Position numbers and translations under genes: made by a program. From Prosapia bicincta (taxonomy: Eukaryota > Arthropoda > Insecta > Hemiptera > Cercopidae): 64,000 bases of DNA. Positions 47,725 to 61,224 of the stretch are shown here, one piece after another; the first letter of the stretch is position 1; the number at the start of each line of letters is the position of its first letter. The notes below the pieces were generated by a model that was given only the letters and a program-made list of their open reading frames with translations, did not search any database and was not told the origin of the DNA. The DNA lies in NCBI GenBank assembly GCA_036971475.1, contig JBAIZL010000005.1:170861386-170925385 (forward strand), given 5' to 3'.

Positions 47725-49281
47725 GTTACCTTTTGAGTATGTTCATAGGTTATAAAAACTAATTGTATTATTATCAAGGTCTCTGTTAGTTTTCTCTCTA
47801 ATCAAGAAATCTCATACACTGATTCAAGAATCAAATACTCTGGAAAGAATATTATAACACCTTGAATTCATCATCATTGAGCAGACTTGAGGACCAAACT
47901 ACATGTAAAATTGTTATCTGTTCAGTAATATTAAAGGCACACAAAGGAAAACATCTTTAGCAATTTTTGCATTCCAATTAATGCATTTTAACTAAATGGC
48001 CTCATTCAGGTGATAAATACCACCTTCTAGTGTACAATGGGTTGAACAAATAAAAGCTTAGGAGATGAGACCTGTCTGAACTCTATTAGGATGCAAACCA
48101 GAAGATGGCGTTTGCCAGATGAAGTAATTTTGACAATAACAATAACAACGCTTTACTCATTGTACTGCAGTTGATTGAATTCTACCATCAGTGTTGTCCC
48201 CGACTTAACTTACAAACTTAGATGATGAATTGATGAAGTCTCTTGATGGTAGTAATATAATCAACTAAGTGAAGGCAATAATAGTTAAAATGAATAAAAT
48301 TTAAAATATTACAATTTCTTATTGGGTTTTAAGTTAATGCAAAATTAAAAGTTTGCATTTTAAAATTAAAGTTTAATGCAAGCACAGGCCATCAAAGTTC
48401 TGCAAACATATGCACAATTGATGGTTGAGATATCATGACGGGAGAAATAGTGATGTGGTTTGTATGGCAGTGGAGGGGGGGATTGACTGCCGGAATGCAT
48501 AACACAATAAACAGTTCTGTTACCATTTTAGTATGAGTGAAAGTAATTAGTGTATCATCCAAAACAGTATTTTTCAATACAAAAAATACCTCTACCAAAT
48601 ACCTCTTAGTATTTTCAATGCTAAGAATTTGACTCATCACTTTGAGTTTCAAGTCAAAGTTAAAAGTAAAATTTTAAAATCCATGGGATTCAAATGGAAA
48701 AAACTGAAAACAACAGAAAGACTATGATCGAAAGCATGACATGCGATTTAAAAGAGTATGTTATTTACACTCGACAGAATAGGTATTCATTCAACCTCGA
48801 ATTTAGCATAGATTGATAAATCTAGTAAGAAAGATATTTCAAAGGGATCAATGCTAATCATAGTAAGTAAAACAGTGACCATAGTAGTAGTTGTGATCAA
48901 GATCACATTGGAAGTAAAACAAGAGGAATAGACAGCTGGAGTAAATTAAGCCAGTACATGGACAAGCATACTTATACATCATACGTTTGTCGTCCCCTCC
49001 ACAGCAGGCAGTATTCTTCTTCTCTTTTCTCATTTCTGCAGAGACCTATGCCTACAAAACTTTGATGGCCTGTATGTTGTTTTACCTTCTCTTCATAGGC
49101 AAGAGATGTATATTATCATTGATACACCTTATCAAACTATCGTCTCATTGTCTATTATCATTCTATATTTCCCTTCTAATAATTACTTTTAAAACATGTA
49201 GTTCATGTGTTTTCTTCTTTCAGTTTTTAACTTAGAATATTGTTAATTTCATTCGTATTATGTATTCTGTATATTTTTTAG

Positions 49282-49463
49282 GCCTGTTATTGTTGTTGGT
49301 GGGTCCTGCCCTCAAGATCATGAAGGATTAGGTGGATTTCAAGAGTGTTCGCAAGTAGAACTGAGCCGACCTTATTGTAAATATAGTGCTCGTCCTCCAA
49401 ATATACACCTGATTCCACAACATGTAGAAAAGGCTGTGAGATTGGCTACTTATGGAAGGCCAG
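49282..49463 (+). CDS. HACL1: 2-hydroxyacyl-CoA lyase, coding exon 3
   Basis: After the acceptor TATTTTTTAG it completes the split Trp and reads [20 protein letters not shown], then [20 protein letters not shown] and [15 protein letters not shown]. It aligns with vertebrate HACL1 (WPLLVIGGS...GAFQEFPQVE...FSARP...EKAVR...YGRPG) without gaps. The exon ends CCA G|GTATAT, splitting the Gly codon completed in exon 4. It encodes the rest of the first ThDP domain. Confidence 0.95.
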
Positions 49464-50073
49464 GTATATTAACCTATCTAAAATTTTATGTGGACATGGA
49501 TAGCTATTTTTTCTAATTTTAAAAACAGGAATTATACAAAGTATTATTCTAGTCCATGACTTGCAAGACTAAATCATTTGCAAACCAAATGTGAAACGGT
49601 TGGCTGAGGAATATTAGTATATAGGGTTTCTGCCAAGATAAATTGATAAAAAGTGTTTAAGAAATATAATTTATACTTTAATTAATAAAGATTTTATTAC
49701 AAAATGAACAAAAGAAGAAAATTCAATCTGCAGTATTTATGGTAAAAACTGTTAGTAAGTCTTGAATTTTATCAATATATGTGTAATGAATAAATAATAG
49801 GAGAAAAAACAAACAATTTCTGTACTAACAGTATTAACCGATTTAACATTAACTGAATAAAACTACTACCATAACTACTTAAATTCTAACATCTTAATTT
49901 CTTTCACCTTCAAATAAGAGAAAAACACTAAAAAGAGGAAATATATTAGGTAAAAACTTGGTGAAAAATCTTTCAAAATAGTTTTTTATTTGGCTTACTA
50001 CAGTAAAATTTAACAAAATTATAGCAAAAGTAAAGTTTGTTATGTACTTTTTTAATGATAATGAATCTCAGTA

Positions 50074-51241
50074 CAGTAAACTCCCGATTATCCTTGGCAT
50101 AGAGTGGCCCGGCAACGCCGGATAACCGAATTCCCCGGATAATCCGCTATGAACAAAGAATACGCAAAACGATCGATGATCGATTATTATACCATAAGTT
50201 ACACAAATAATGACCCCGGTTAATGCAATTCACAAATATTCTTCAGAGGACAAAATAAATACAGAAAATAATTTAAAATGTCGATGTATTTGACGCATAA
50301 TAACATGTACATTTATATGTCTAACTATTTACAATACGTACATAAGTATATGTCAAAAGTAAGTATGTATGTACATATGTAATTTTCTTTACACATAATA
50401 CTTTCACTTTTTAACAAAAAAATCTGTCACTTTGGTCTGTTTTTTTTTTGTGAGCATTGATTTAGCTTTAATATGCGATCTAAGTTTCTTGAGAACCATT
50501 TTGTCGCACAATGAAGAGTCGTTTTGCTCCAATTATTGTGTCCATTGTTTTTATCTCAAAAATTTTATTTCTACCATATACAGGTTTTTTTGGGACATTA
50601 AAACAGTGTATTAGACATTAAAACGTTGTTTTATTTATTGGTTTACAATAAAAAAAAGGAAATTTACATAAAATATCAACTAATACAAATGATAAATTAC
50701 TGCATGACAAAAAATATAATTCAATAAAAAATACAGAGAAATAAAAATAACGCATAAAAATTCAAACTACCTACTACTAAAATAACCACTCAACGTTCAA
50801 CCTGGAATGTTTGTTTCTACTTGTGTCACAAAGCCATAAAGATCGATAATGTATATGACAGACATGGATAGTGCATATATCATGTCCTAGACTATTTATA
50901 GCCGAGATTAGCTGATATTTGTTTACAATCTTATGATACACATTAGTTTTTCGGGCGTCCAAGCATTTTGTCATTGTCTCTTATATACAGTAGTCTGTTC
51001 CCACCTCGAGTTGGTTCATTCACTCTAACAGGACAGTTATCGTTTATCCTTGCGTTATTTGAGAAAGCTTAGTTTATTTTTATGATCGTTGTTTTTACCG
51101 GATATTGTGCCACGTTGAGTGGTTAAAAAAAAACCATAATGAATTTGATTGGAATAAAAATTGGATATTTGTAAAACAATGGCAGACCCCGGATAATCCG
51201 CAAACCGGTTAATCCGCCCACGGATAATCGGGAGTTTACTG
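50074..51241. mobile_element. pogo-like non-autonomous element, copy 1
   Basis: Terminal inverted repeats begin CAGTAAACTCCCGATTATCC and end GGATAATCGGGAGTTTACTG, with TA on both sides (50072-50073, 51242-51243). A sub-terminal GGATAATCCGC occurs at both ends. TIR sequence and TA target fit the pogo branch of Tc1/mariner. There is no transposase. On the minus strand a 65-codon frame (50777-50974) begins MTKCLDARKTNVYHKIVNKY. Confidence 0.85.
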
Positions 51242-52105
51242 TATTTCCATTAGGATCAAAATGCAGGAAAATTAATTTATAATATTCATTTACAATAAAA
51301 ATTTAGATACCCATAAATAAAAGTTAAAGCATATTTTAAAAATTTATAAAAAGTTTTAAAACTGTTTCAAAAGCCATTAAAAGTTTGTTAAAAAATATAT
51401 ATCTTTTTCTGATTTCCAAATTTACATTTATCATACCTGTACAGCGAAACCCATCCGAGATACTTTTGTTACTAGTTTGTATAAACGTTATAGGCTTTCT
51501 GCTTAACTTTTAAACTTATGATATAGTGTTTAACCAACTTAAAAAAGAGGTGGTTCTGTATTCAACCCTTATATTTATTAAAAAAATTTGTTTTATGATA
51601 ATTTTGGAAGTATTGAATTGATTAAAGTGATTTTGCTTTCTAATGAAAGGGGAAACCCTCCCAGTGGTCCCACTATAGTTACATCACAATCTATCTGTTT
51701 TGGAGACAACAATATTTTTTTGGATTGGAAACAGTTTTTTTTAAATGAGGATTATGAACTATAAAATAACTAATAAGCAAAATAAACAACCACACTATTT
51801 ATTTTACATAGTATTCTACCATATATAAAAATAAGTTTAAAACAATTAGATATTTGATTTCTTGCCTAAGAATACCGCTTAGAACAAGCGTCATCGGTTT
51901 CTAATGAATGAATTTTCCTCATGATATGGCTTCCTTCGATGGTCTACCCATATTGATTTATAACTTGGAATAACTCGAATGAGATAAACCAAAATAAATA
52001 CACTAATAATACGATTTAGTTCATTTACTATAAACGAGGTATTCAATAAGTGAAAACTTCATTACTTCACTAAATAAAAATAAACGCATAAATTCATTAA
52101 ATATA

Positions 52106-54046
52106 CAGTAAACTCCTGATTATCCGTGGAATAGGGTGGCCCGGCAACGCCGGATAACGAATTCCCCGGATAATCCGCTATGAACAAAGAATACGCAAAA
52201 CGATCAATAATCGATGGTAATTATTCCGACGTGCGACTACCGCTATTTTCGTGAATGTTTTTTACTTTTTTAATGTATTTTTACGTCCTAGACACGAATC
52301 CAACATTATTTTTTCTCGCTGACGCCGTTTTTTTAAAATATACTTAAAAAACATAACCTAAACTAACCTTTATTGATGTACGACTAACGCTATTTTCGTG
52401 AATTTGTTTTTACTTTTCTTATGTATTTTCACGTTTTTACATATGTACGTTCCCTACATTTTTATGTATTTTTGTGAAAGTTACTTTATTTCACATTTTA
52501 AATGTAAGATTGTAATGACATGTAGGCCTATAGCGTGAACCGAGCTCGCAGTTGCTACAGCGCACTGCACTACGTCTAAATCTGTAATTTTATACATTAC
52601 TATATACCTACATTAAAATATACCTACAAAGTATCCAGTCAGGTTAGATTTGGTAATAATTTTATTCAGAATTACTATCTATTTTTATTAAATTATAACC
52701 AAATCTATCCTGACTTGATACTTCATAGGTATATTTTAATGTAGGTATATAGTAATGTTTTTTAAAACTATAACCAAATCTATCCTGACTGATTACTTTG
52801 TATGTATATTTCAATATAGTAAAATTGAATATAATTATAACCAAATCTATCCTGACTGGATACTTTGTAGGTAGTAATTCGTAGGTAATTCACGAAAATA
52901 GCGGTAGTCGCACGTCGGAATAGCGGTAGTAGCACGTCTGAACTTACGTCAATAAGGTTATGTTTTTTAAGTATATTTAAAAAAAACGGCGTTAGCGACA
53001 AAAAATAATGTTGGATTCGTGTCTAGGACGTAAAAATACATAAGAAAAGTAAACAAAACTCACGATAATAGCGGTAGTCGCACGTCGGAATAGCGGTAGT
53101 AGCACGTCTGAACTTACGTCAATAAAGGTTATGTTTTTTAAGTATAATTTTAAAAAACGGCATCAGCGACAATTATTAATGTTGGATTCGTGTCTAGGAC
53201 GTAAAAATACATAAGAAAAGTAAAAAAAATTCACGAAAATAGCGGTAGTCGCACGTCGGAATAATTACCTAATCGATTATTATACCATAAGTTACACAAA
53301 TAATGACCCCGGTTAATGCATTTCACAAATAATCTTCAGAGGACAAAATAAATAAAGAAAATAATTTAAAATGTCGATGTATTTGACGGATTATAACATG
53401 TACATTTATATGTCTAACTATTTACAATACGTACATAAGTATATGTCAAAAGTAAGTATGTATGTACATATGTAATTTCCTTTGCACATAATACTTTCAC
53501 TTTTTAACAAAAAAATCTGTCACTTTCGTCTGTTTTTTTGTGAGCATTGATTTAGCTTTAATATGCGATCTAAGTTTCTTGAGAACCATTTTGTCACACA
53601 GTGTCTACTTGTGTCACGTGTGTCACAAAGCAATAAAGATCGATAATGTATATGACAGACATGGGTAATGCATATGTCACGTCCTAGGCTATTTATAGCC
53701 GAGATTAGCTGACATTTGTTTACATTCTTTTGATACACATTAGGTTTTCGGGCGTCCAAGCATTTTGTCATTGTCTCTTATATACAGTAGTCTGCTCGCC
53801 CCTTTTACTTCGCTGGCCCGCGTCGGGATGCTTCCCTTTCAATGTAAAAATTAGTATGTAATATTTACATATCTATTCCCTTCATCTTAACTTCTATTAA
53901 GCCTTATATGTATTTACGTCGTAATTTACCGTTTGGAAATTTAAACACATGAATCTGATTGGAATAAAAATTCGATATTTGTAAAACAATGGCAGACCCT
54001 GGATAATCCGCAAACCGGTTAATCCGGGATAATCGGGAGTTTACTT
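52106..54046. mobile_element. pogo-like non-autonomous element, copy 2 (interrupted)
   Basis: Same family as 50074-51241: starts CAGTAAACTCCTGATTATCC after TA, and ends GGATAATCGGGAGTTTACTT before TA. It is split by the foldback at 52216-53269; without it the copy is about 0.88 kb. The minus-strand frame MTKCLDARKPNVYQKNVNKC (53520-53771) matches copy 1. Confidence 0.85.
52216..53269. mobile_element. foldback DNA element with 8-bp target duplication
   Basis: Begins GGTAATTATTCCGACGTGCG and ends with its inverse, CGCACGTCGGAATAATTACC. The same 8 bases, TAATCGAT, stand on both sides (52208-52215 and 53270-53277). The left third carries one copy, and the right part two direct copies (about 52888-53075 and 53060-53269), of a unit of about 180 bases with AAAATAGCGGTAGTCGCACG. 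The centre holds four copies, one inverted, of ACCAAATCTATCCTGACT. An 8-bp duplication with ends starting GG fits Merlin- or hAT-like elements, but no transposase is present. Confidence 0.8.
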
Positions 54047-57000
54047 TAACTTTACTAACAATTTTCACTTTATTAATATTTTATATGTAAAAAAAGTTTT
54101 TTCTAATAATTGTTAAAGATAGCATTAATGTATATTCGCCTGAGATTTTGCATTACATGAATATCACAACTTTTTAAATGGAAATGGAAAAAATAACTAC
54201 AAGGTAAGAAATAATATGTAGGAATTTAGGAAATTCATCAGGGGAATTTCCGGCATAAATTACTCATGTGTTCGTCTGACAAACTGATATGTTTATCGTA
54301 TTGTTTAAGGTTGTGTCAATTATTTGAACAATGATCAAGTAATATGATTAGAGGGATACACACACCAAAAATTTGTATGAATGAATATTGGCAATTTTGC
54401 CAACGGTTAGAAAAAAATATTTGATTATAATGTAGATAAGAGTTAGAGATCATACCTTTAAAAATAAAGATATAAAAACTAGAAAAAAAACTGACTACAA
54501 AAAAATTAACTTGAATATAGAATGTTTATTTACTAAAAAGTAAAAAATAATTTTCCAATAACAAAAACATAATTTATTATAAGTTCATTATCCAAAATAT
54601 GTTTAAGTCTGTGTCGCAATCATGCTTTGTATTTGCCAATCCATAAAATCTATTCCAAACATTTCTGAAACTATCAAATTTTTGATTGCTCAATATTAAT
54701 TATAGCAAACCACGAAACAAAATTTCATGTGGTCGATATTATAAGAGTATGCAGGATGATAATTGATCTTTATTCTCAGAAAGACCATACAATATATTTT
54801 GAGTGTATAAATAAATATCTATTGATCCCAAAAAATATGTTATTGCATATTTTTCATTCAGATTTACATATGGCCAACAATTTAACCTTCTTCGAATAAT
54901 TTACATGGAATGTGATTATTGTAAATGCTTATAAACATAAGAGATATTATGTCCTTAAATCTTTTGAATCATAAATTTAATAAATTTCTTATATCTATAG
55001 AATAAGTTTATGGTAAAAATGATTGAATAACCTCTGTTTATATCATAGTTTAATCTATATGGCTAGGTGCTAAAAACATCATGTAAAATCTCTTTATTTG
55101 TTACTTTCAGTATGTTAAATATAAGTCCAAGTACAAAATTTAAAAAATGTCTAAAATTTTACCGGAATCCAACTACTGACTTCAAAATATTGTGTGTAAT
55201 AAGCTTATGATAAATTATGTTTTCGTTATTGAAAAATTATTTTTCACTTTTTAGTAAGTAAAAATTATATATTTGGGTTCTTTTTCTTGTAGTCGGTTCT
55301 ATTTGAATAAAATAATTATTGTTATATTGATCAGCCTATTTATAAATTAATAAGGCTTTGTATTTTGTGACAGTTATTTAACATGAAATTATTTCTGTTC
55401 TAAAGAAGTTATTTGAAGCTAAAATCAACATTTAAGGTATTCTATATAACTTTCAACACTTTTTTTGTAAGTAACAAAGATTTTTATGAGCAAAATAATA
55501 TTTCATTTGTTTTATTTTTATTTATGTAATAAATACGTTTTAGTTTTAAATTTGAAAATCTACCGAAACGTAAGATGCCTCTTGTAGGAGAAAAATTATT
55601 TGTTTGCACATAAATGTATCTGGAATGTTGATAAGGTTTGACATGCAGAATGTTGATTGAAGCTCTCTTGTACCTTCTCTTCTTCTTGCTTATTTTCTTC
55701 TGTTTCATCTCTTGTATATTCTGACAGAAAAAAGGTCAACTAATCCAACCAATTTTTAAAGTAATCCCATTAGAAATTGTCTCATTTTGCTTAGGAAACT
55801 ATATTTCCTAAAATATAGTTTGTGGTTTCAAGTTTCAATTTTTGCTTTTAGAGTTTAGAAGACTGTCTATTTAAACAAAAAACAAAAAAATTGTCTATTT
55901 AGAAAATTAAACAAAAAACAAATATTTTATTAATGTATTCAAAATCTTTTAAGTGAGGAAATATTTTGATTTTTCAGATATAAACAAAAAAAAAAAGAAA
56001 TACATTTATAGAATATAGCATCATGTATAGTCTATTCAACATTTGTATGGTTAGATGCGAAAATGTAAATAGGCTACAATTTTGTAGGTCAGCATACTTA
56101 AATGTAAGCATATAGTACATGTTTTGTGTTTTTCTTATTTCTTAACATTCCTAATTTTTTTGTTTGTGTTGCATTTTATTTGAAATATAAAAATTGTATT
56201 AATTTTTTTAACTTATAGTTGCAAAATGTTTATACTTATTACTAATTGGTTTAGCAAGCTGTTAGTTATAGATTTGTGTGCATGATTGAGTTTACCTTTG
56301 AGTTGTTTCTATTATTTAAAATTAGCTGTTCCTGTTAGACCTAATTTATAATCCCTTACATACAGATTCCCCACCCTTTTCACTTAAGAAATTCCAGGGA
56401 GAGCGTATCAGTAGGTTTGTACCTACTGCCTAATGTAACATGCATAAAGAATTTTCTTACGTGTTATTAAAACAATAAAATGGATTTGATTTTTAAATGA
56501 AATAAGGTTAGTAATACTTATAATAATCTCATTGTATCATTATCTGCTACTTTATAAAATGTATAAAAATCTGTCACATACCTAGCTTTATTAAAAAAAA
56601 AAAATACTTTCAAATTAAAATGTCAGTAACCTGTGAGCTTTATAACATACTTACTGAGTCAGTCAAAGCTTTGTAATATCACAATATGCAAGAACTTCCA
56701 ATAAAATTGTTTAGAACTTTACAAGACAAAAGGTTTTTGACTGCAAGTCATCATTAGTGTGTAGGAAAGAATTAAGAATATTGAACTGGGCATCAACACC
56801 AAGCATAAAACCAAGCAAAGTAACACCATCCTCGTCAAAGCCAGTAAAGGCAATATCAAATTAATCATGCATACCAAAACCCTAAAAAACATCAGAATAC
56901 ATGATTAGCTAAAACATAACTCAACTAAAGAATATTGAAAAGCTGTTCACAAAGCACCTATCCTCCAAGCTGTCCCAAATATCATCAAGAATCTGGTCAT

Positions 57001-57331
57001 AAACTATCATAATGCCCACTGAAATAATATATCAAACCACAGAAAAAATTATCAACTACTTGATCTTAACACGAACACATTTATAAAAAATATTACAGAT
57101 CCCATAAACAAAATAAAACAAATTTACAGATAAATTGTAACTCACAACTTAACACTAATTTCATTTCATAAAACAATCTTATTTATCAATATTCCCCCAT
57201 ATAATAATGTCTTGTTAATACTTTAAACCCTTAGTTGCAGAAACAGCAAATAATTTGTATTATATACGTGTATAAATAAACGGTAAACTTAATGTAAATA
57301 ATGTAAAAGGGTAAATTTCATAATAATAACA

Positions 57332-57358
57332 AACTCACACACACACACACACAACAAC

Positions 57359-57421
<63 letters not shown>
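57332..57421. repeat. (CA)n/(TA)n microsatellite
   Basis: (CA)n with a few CAA interruptions, then (TA)n, running into the PLE-C-like unit at 57424. Confidence 0.95.
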
Positions 57422-57423
<2 letters not shown>

Positions 57424-57426
<3 letters not shown>

Positions 57427-57560
57427 GGTTAGTTCTAGTAGAGCTTAAAGCTTATTTAGGAATTTTTTGGACTTGATAGGAGACTGACAGACTTACCTAA
57501 AGGCAATAGTCCAAAACTGCAATCTCTTGGAAATAAGCACATATAAAACACTTAATACAC
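57424..57560 (+). mobile_element. PLE-C-like terminal unit, left side of the 57-62 kb complex
   Basis: Starts TAGGTTAGTTCTAGTAGAGC and contains GGAGACTGACAGACTTACCT, then GGAAATAAGCACATATAAAA. It is a diverged copy of the unit at 10702, with (TA)n on its outer side. An inverted copy stands at the other end of the complex (62140-62217). Confidence 0.6.
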
Positions 57561-57577
57561 TTTTACACATATTAAAC

Positions 57578-58156
57578 ACATATTAAAGATTGCCCATGGC
57601 TTTTGGAATCACTAAACACTTAACACATCGCTCTTGCAAATCCGTGCACTTAAACAAAATTATATAAACATTTACTCGTTTGAAAAACATAAATTATCGC
57701 TTCTGACTTCTTCTTTTGTTGCGTTAATAAAATTCGGTAAAGGCCTTGACGTCTTAAATTTTGAATACTGGAAGCTTATAAATTTCTAAGTTATGTCCGA
57801 AAGTGCCATACGTCCGTCTCGTTCAAAGACTTTTGGAGAAGTGGGCCTTCTGAAGGGGCAAGCCAACGGAACTTTCCCACCCTCGATTATTATTTCGAAT
57901 TTTTCGATTGGTGCATTGGATCTGGCGATATCAGACCATGCTTGCGTCACATGGGGTGATGTGGTAATTGGGCTAAGTTACTACTCGTACGATATTTTAC
58001 ATTTTTACCCGCTAGGGGCGCTACTATCTATGCTAGCTTTACAAAGTGCACCAAGAAACAAAAATTTTCTTTTATATTGGAACGATATAATTATTAAATA
58101 AAAATCAAATATATAAATGAATTTATATGTAACACCTTATTTTTAAGAGTGTTACA
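57578..58156 (-). repeat. left LTR-like repeat (3' LTR)
   Basis: Same length (579) as the right copy. It is less AT-rich than its surroundings. It contains an open frame of 102 codons on the plus strand (57793-58101, MSESAIRPSRSKTFGEVG...), antisense to the inferred element. Confidence 0.65.
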
Positions 58157-61100
58157 TTTTCTCTTGTCGACCTGAAAAGAAAATTTTTGTTCAACATTAC
58201 ATCTTATTTCTACTTCAACATTTTATACATGAGTATGTGCAGTCCCCTTTTACAATTGAACAAAATTTTATACCTACTATAGTAAAAATATAAACATTGA
58301 CTGGCCAACGGATGTTTTTGTTTACCTACATTCCCACTATGGAATGCATGCCATTTCCCCCTAGCGCTTGACAAATACTACAACAGAAGCGTATCCGCTT
58401 TCTCACACATAGGCTCTTTTACAAAACTACCAGTTTCACAGTGTTCTATTGCAAAGACATTCTACACATTTCACGTTTTAAAACTTTTTAAAATATCACA
58501 TACTTTAATTACTTTTATTAAAATCTGACTTCTTGTCAACATTCTGTTTCATAAACTTTTATGAATACAAATTTATATCTTTTCAATTTTTAAAATCTTT
58601 ACTCTTTCAATTTCTTATTAATTTTTTATCAAATTACTTCATTATTAAAAAAATCCTTCAAATCATCTATTATTAAATTTTCTTCGAAATTGTCTCTTTT
58701 TGTGTCAACAAACCTAACCTACTAGCCGTATTTATCACAATCCCCTGCCTGGGATCTGCAAAACTGCTTACTCCCTGTAAGCCACAAATTTACCACATTT
58801 AAACGACGCTGTGTATTTTCTCAGAAATTCTCTCTCAAGTTACAAACTAAGATTGCACCATTGCTTTATAACTACTCTGTGTTATTTTTACAACATTCGT
58901 ACATCTTATACAAAAAACCCTGGATTTCAAAACCCATATTTTGAATCCAAATACCTTATTTTTAAATCAAATCCCATACTTTGATTTAAAAACTATACAG
59001 CTAGTTGTTGACACAACAAGGACTTTATTCATTTTATTTTTCTTATATTTCATTCAAATATTACTATAACAATTTTGATTTTAAATTTAGACTAACCCCT
59101 TGTATTAATAAAATAAGAAATGAAACTAAACAGAAACTAGGACTGTACATTCATATGCAATTTTTGGTCAAGTGTTTTAGTCTGCTCGTGTAGTATTGTG
59201 TATTTTGAGATTTTTGTCGTCTCTATCTCGTGTAGTAGTGTGTAATTGCATGTCATTGGGCCCTTTCGACACGCAATTATGTAAATGTGTCGTCATGATT
59301 TTGTAAAATTGCATATCAAGGCACCTCCCATTCTCCTTATTAAACAATTCCCCTTTTAAAAATTAAACAATAGCTTGAATTCCTTCAAACGTTACCTTTT
59401 AATACTCTTTTATTCTTCTAATAAATAATCTACCCCTTTTAGAATGTCTCTGTTTCAATTTTAATCGTTTTATGTGAGCTCTTCTATATTATTAAAATTA
59501 TTACCTTATTGGAACAGTACAGACACATGATTAAAAAAAATTTACAATATTTTATATAGACCTTCATATTTTATAGCCAATTTACTTTAATATTCCTTTG
59601 AGTTTAAATTATTAACCATACATCGTTTTTTATACTATTTAATGCTACTTCACATTTTGGTTTAAGATTAAAATTACAAGAGTTCTTTGAAATATCTTTT
59701 ACTTAAATTTTATTTGAATTTGTCTTACATTATGTGAACAATCCTAACCTCTAATCTAGCTGTATAAACCTGCTCACTTCTTGTATGCCACCTAATTACC
59801 ATATTTGTCCCTGAGTTCATTGTTTCACGACACTTTTGTCTATACAATTTTTACACTCACTTGGCAAAATTTTAAGCCTGTACCATTGTCTTATAACATC
59901 TTTGTTATCTTATACATCTTCAGTACATCTTAACCCTTTCTGAATTTCAAATCCCATACTTTGAAAATTCACTAACTTTATTCTTAAATTAAATTCCATA
60001 CTTTAATTTAGGAATTACATACAGCTAATTGTTCACAACAAAAAAAAACTTTATTCAAATTATTATTAAATGTTCTTTAAAATTTTTTATCCTTTTAAAA
60101 AATCATTTAGGTCATCTAACATTTTACAATCCAAACATTCTGCTATTAAAAACTTTACTTGCTATAAAAAAATCTTTTTTACTATGTAACTTTAATTTTT
60201 ACAATGTTTAAAAACAAATTCTTCTTTTATTATATTTATTGAACCTCCAGTGTCCAATAAAACATTACAATTTATTTGAATTTTATTTGACTTTACAAGA
60301 ATTAATTTATTTGACTACTTAATTCAATTTTTATTGTAAGTACCGTAACAATTTTGTTTCCTTCTTTAACTTAAAATGATTTTTAAACATTTACTTTGAA
60401 TTTCTCTGAGAAACTTTACTTATCCAATACATTAAATTAACAGGATCGGCTTTACAAATTTTTGTCTTTGGCTATCTTTCTTATTACATATACTGTACGG
60501 TCCGTTTTAAACTTTACATTTGTAATTTTTAATTCAACAATTAACTCGTCTTTTACTAACTTATTTATTTTTAAATCGCTATACATTTTATTTATTTGAA
60601 AATAACTTTACTATACACTGACGAGTATTTTTAAGGAGGGCTGCACAACTTAAATAATTAACACATGAATGGCATTAATCCTTGGAATTCGTTAGCAGTA
60701 ATGATTATTTAAATTTTAATTAATTTAAATTAAGCAGCAATTATCATTCAACTTTTTAATTAATAAATTTTTCGAAAACAAGCAGAGTATAAGACTTACA
60801 TTTTAGAAAACAAAAAAAAAAAAACAGCAGTAATTTAAATTCAAGCAGAGTTGTGCATTTGTAACGGACTAGGTTACTTGGGAATGAAAATATAAAGTTT
60901 TAAATTACATAGTTATACAATTTATTAATCAGTGACAAATTACAGTAGAACAAAAGACAGCAATGTGTCGAGTAATTATCTTTTAATTACTGCTAATTAT
61001 TCCATACATTTTAATTACTTATTGAACTTAAAATTTATATATATCGACAAGATAGTAACTTAATATTTTCAATTGAATTTTTAGAAATGAATATTCAAAG

Positions 61101-61224
61101 GACAATTTCTACCGTTCATGTGTTAACCGTTTATCATTTAAAATTCAACTTAGTAACATTAAAATACATTTTCTTTGTTATTATCTAAAACGTACCTGGT
61201 TGTGCACTAATAAAACACTTTAAA
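58157..61224 (-). other. interior of the LTR element: diverged tandem repeats
   Basis: AT-rich and G-poor on the plus strand, without ORFs. Two segments about 1.0 kb apart (about 58560-59030 and 59600-60060) align in the same order: AATCCTAACCT or AACCTAACCTA, then TGTATGCCACC or TGTAAGCCACA, ATTGCACCATTG or GTACCATTGTCT, ATTTCAAATCCCATACTTTG, and ACAGCTAATTGTT or ACAGCTAGTTGTT. This is an old internal duplication. Confidence 0.5.

Larger units (their letters stand above)
44776..49281 (+). other. HACL1 intron 2
   Basis: A 4.5 kb GT-AG intron containing the PLE-B element (46184-47615) and a (TA)n tract. Outside these I recognise no exon. The remaining open frames are short and without family resemblance. 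Confidence 0.85.

Noticed and set aside
57793..58101. 102-codon ORF as an independent host gene
   Set aside because: It is repeated at 61440 within near-identical LTR-like repeats, so repeat copying explains its preservation.
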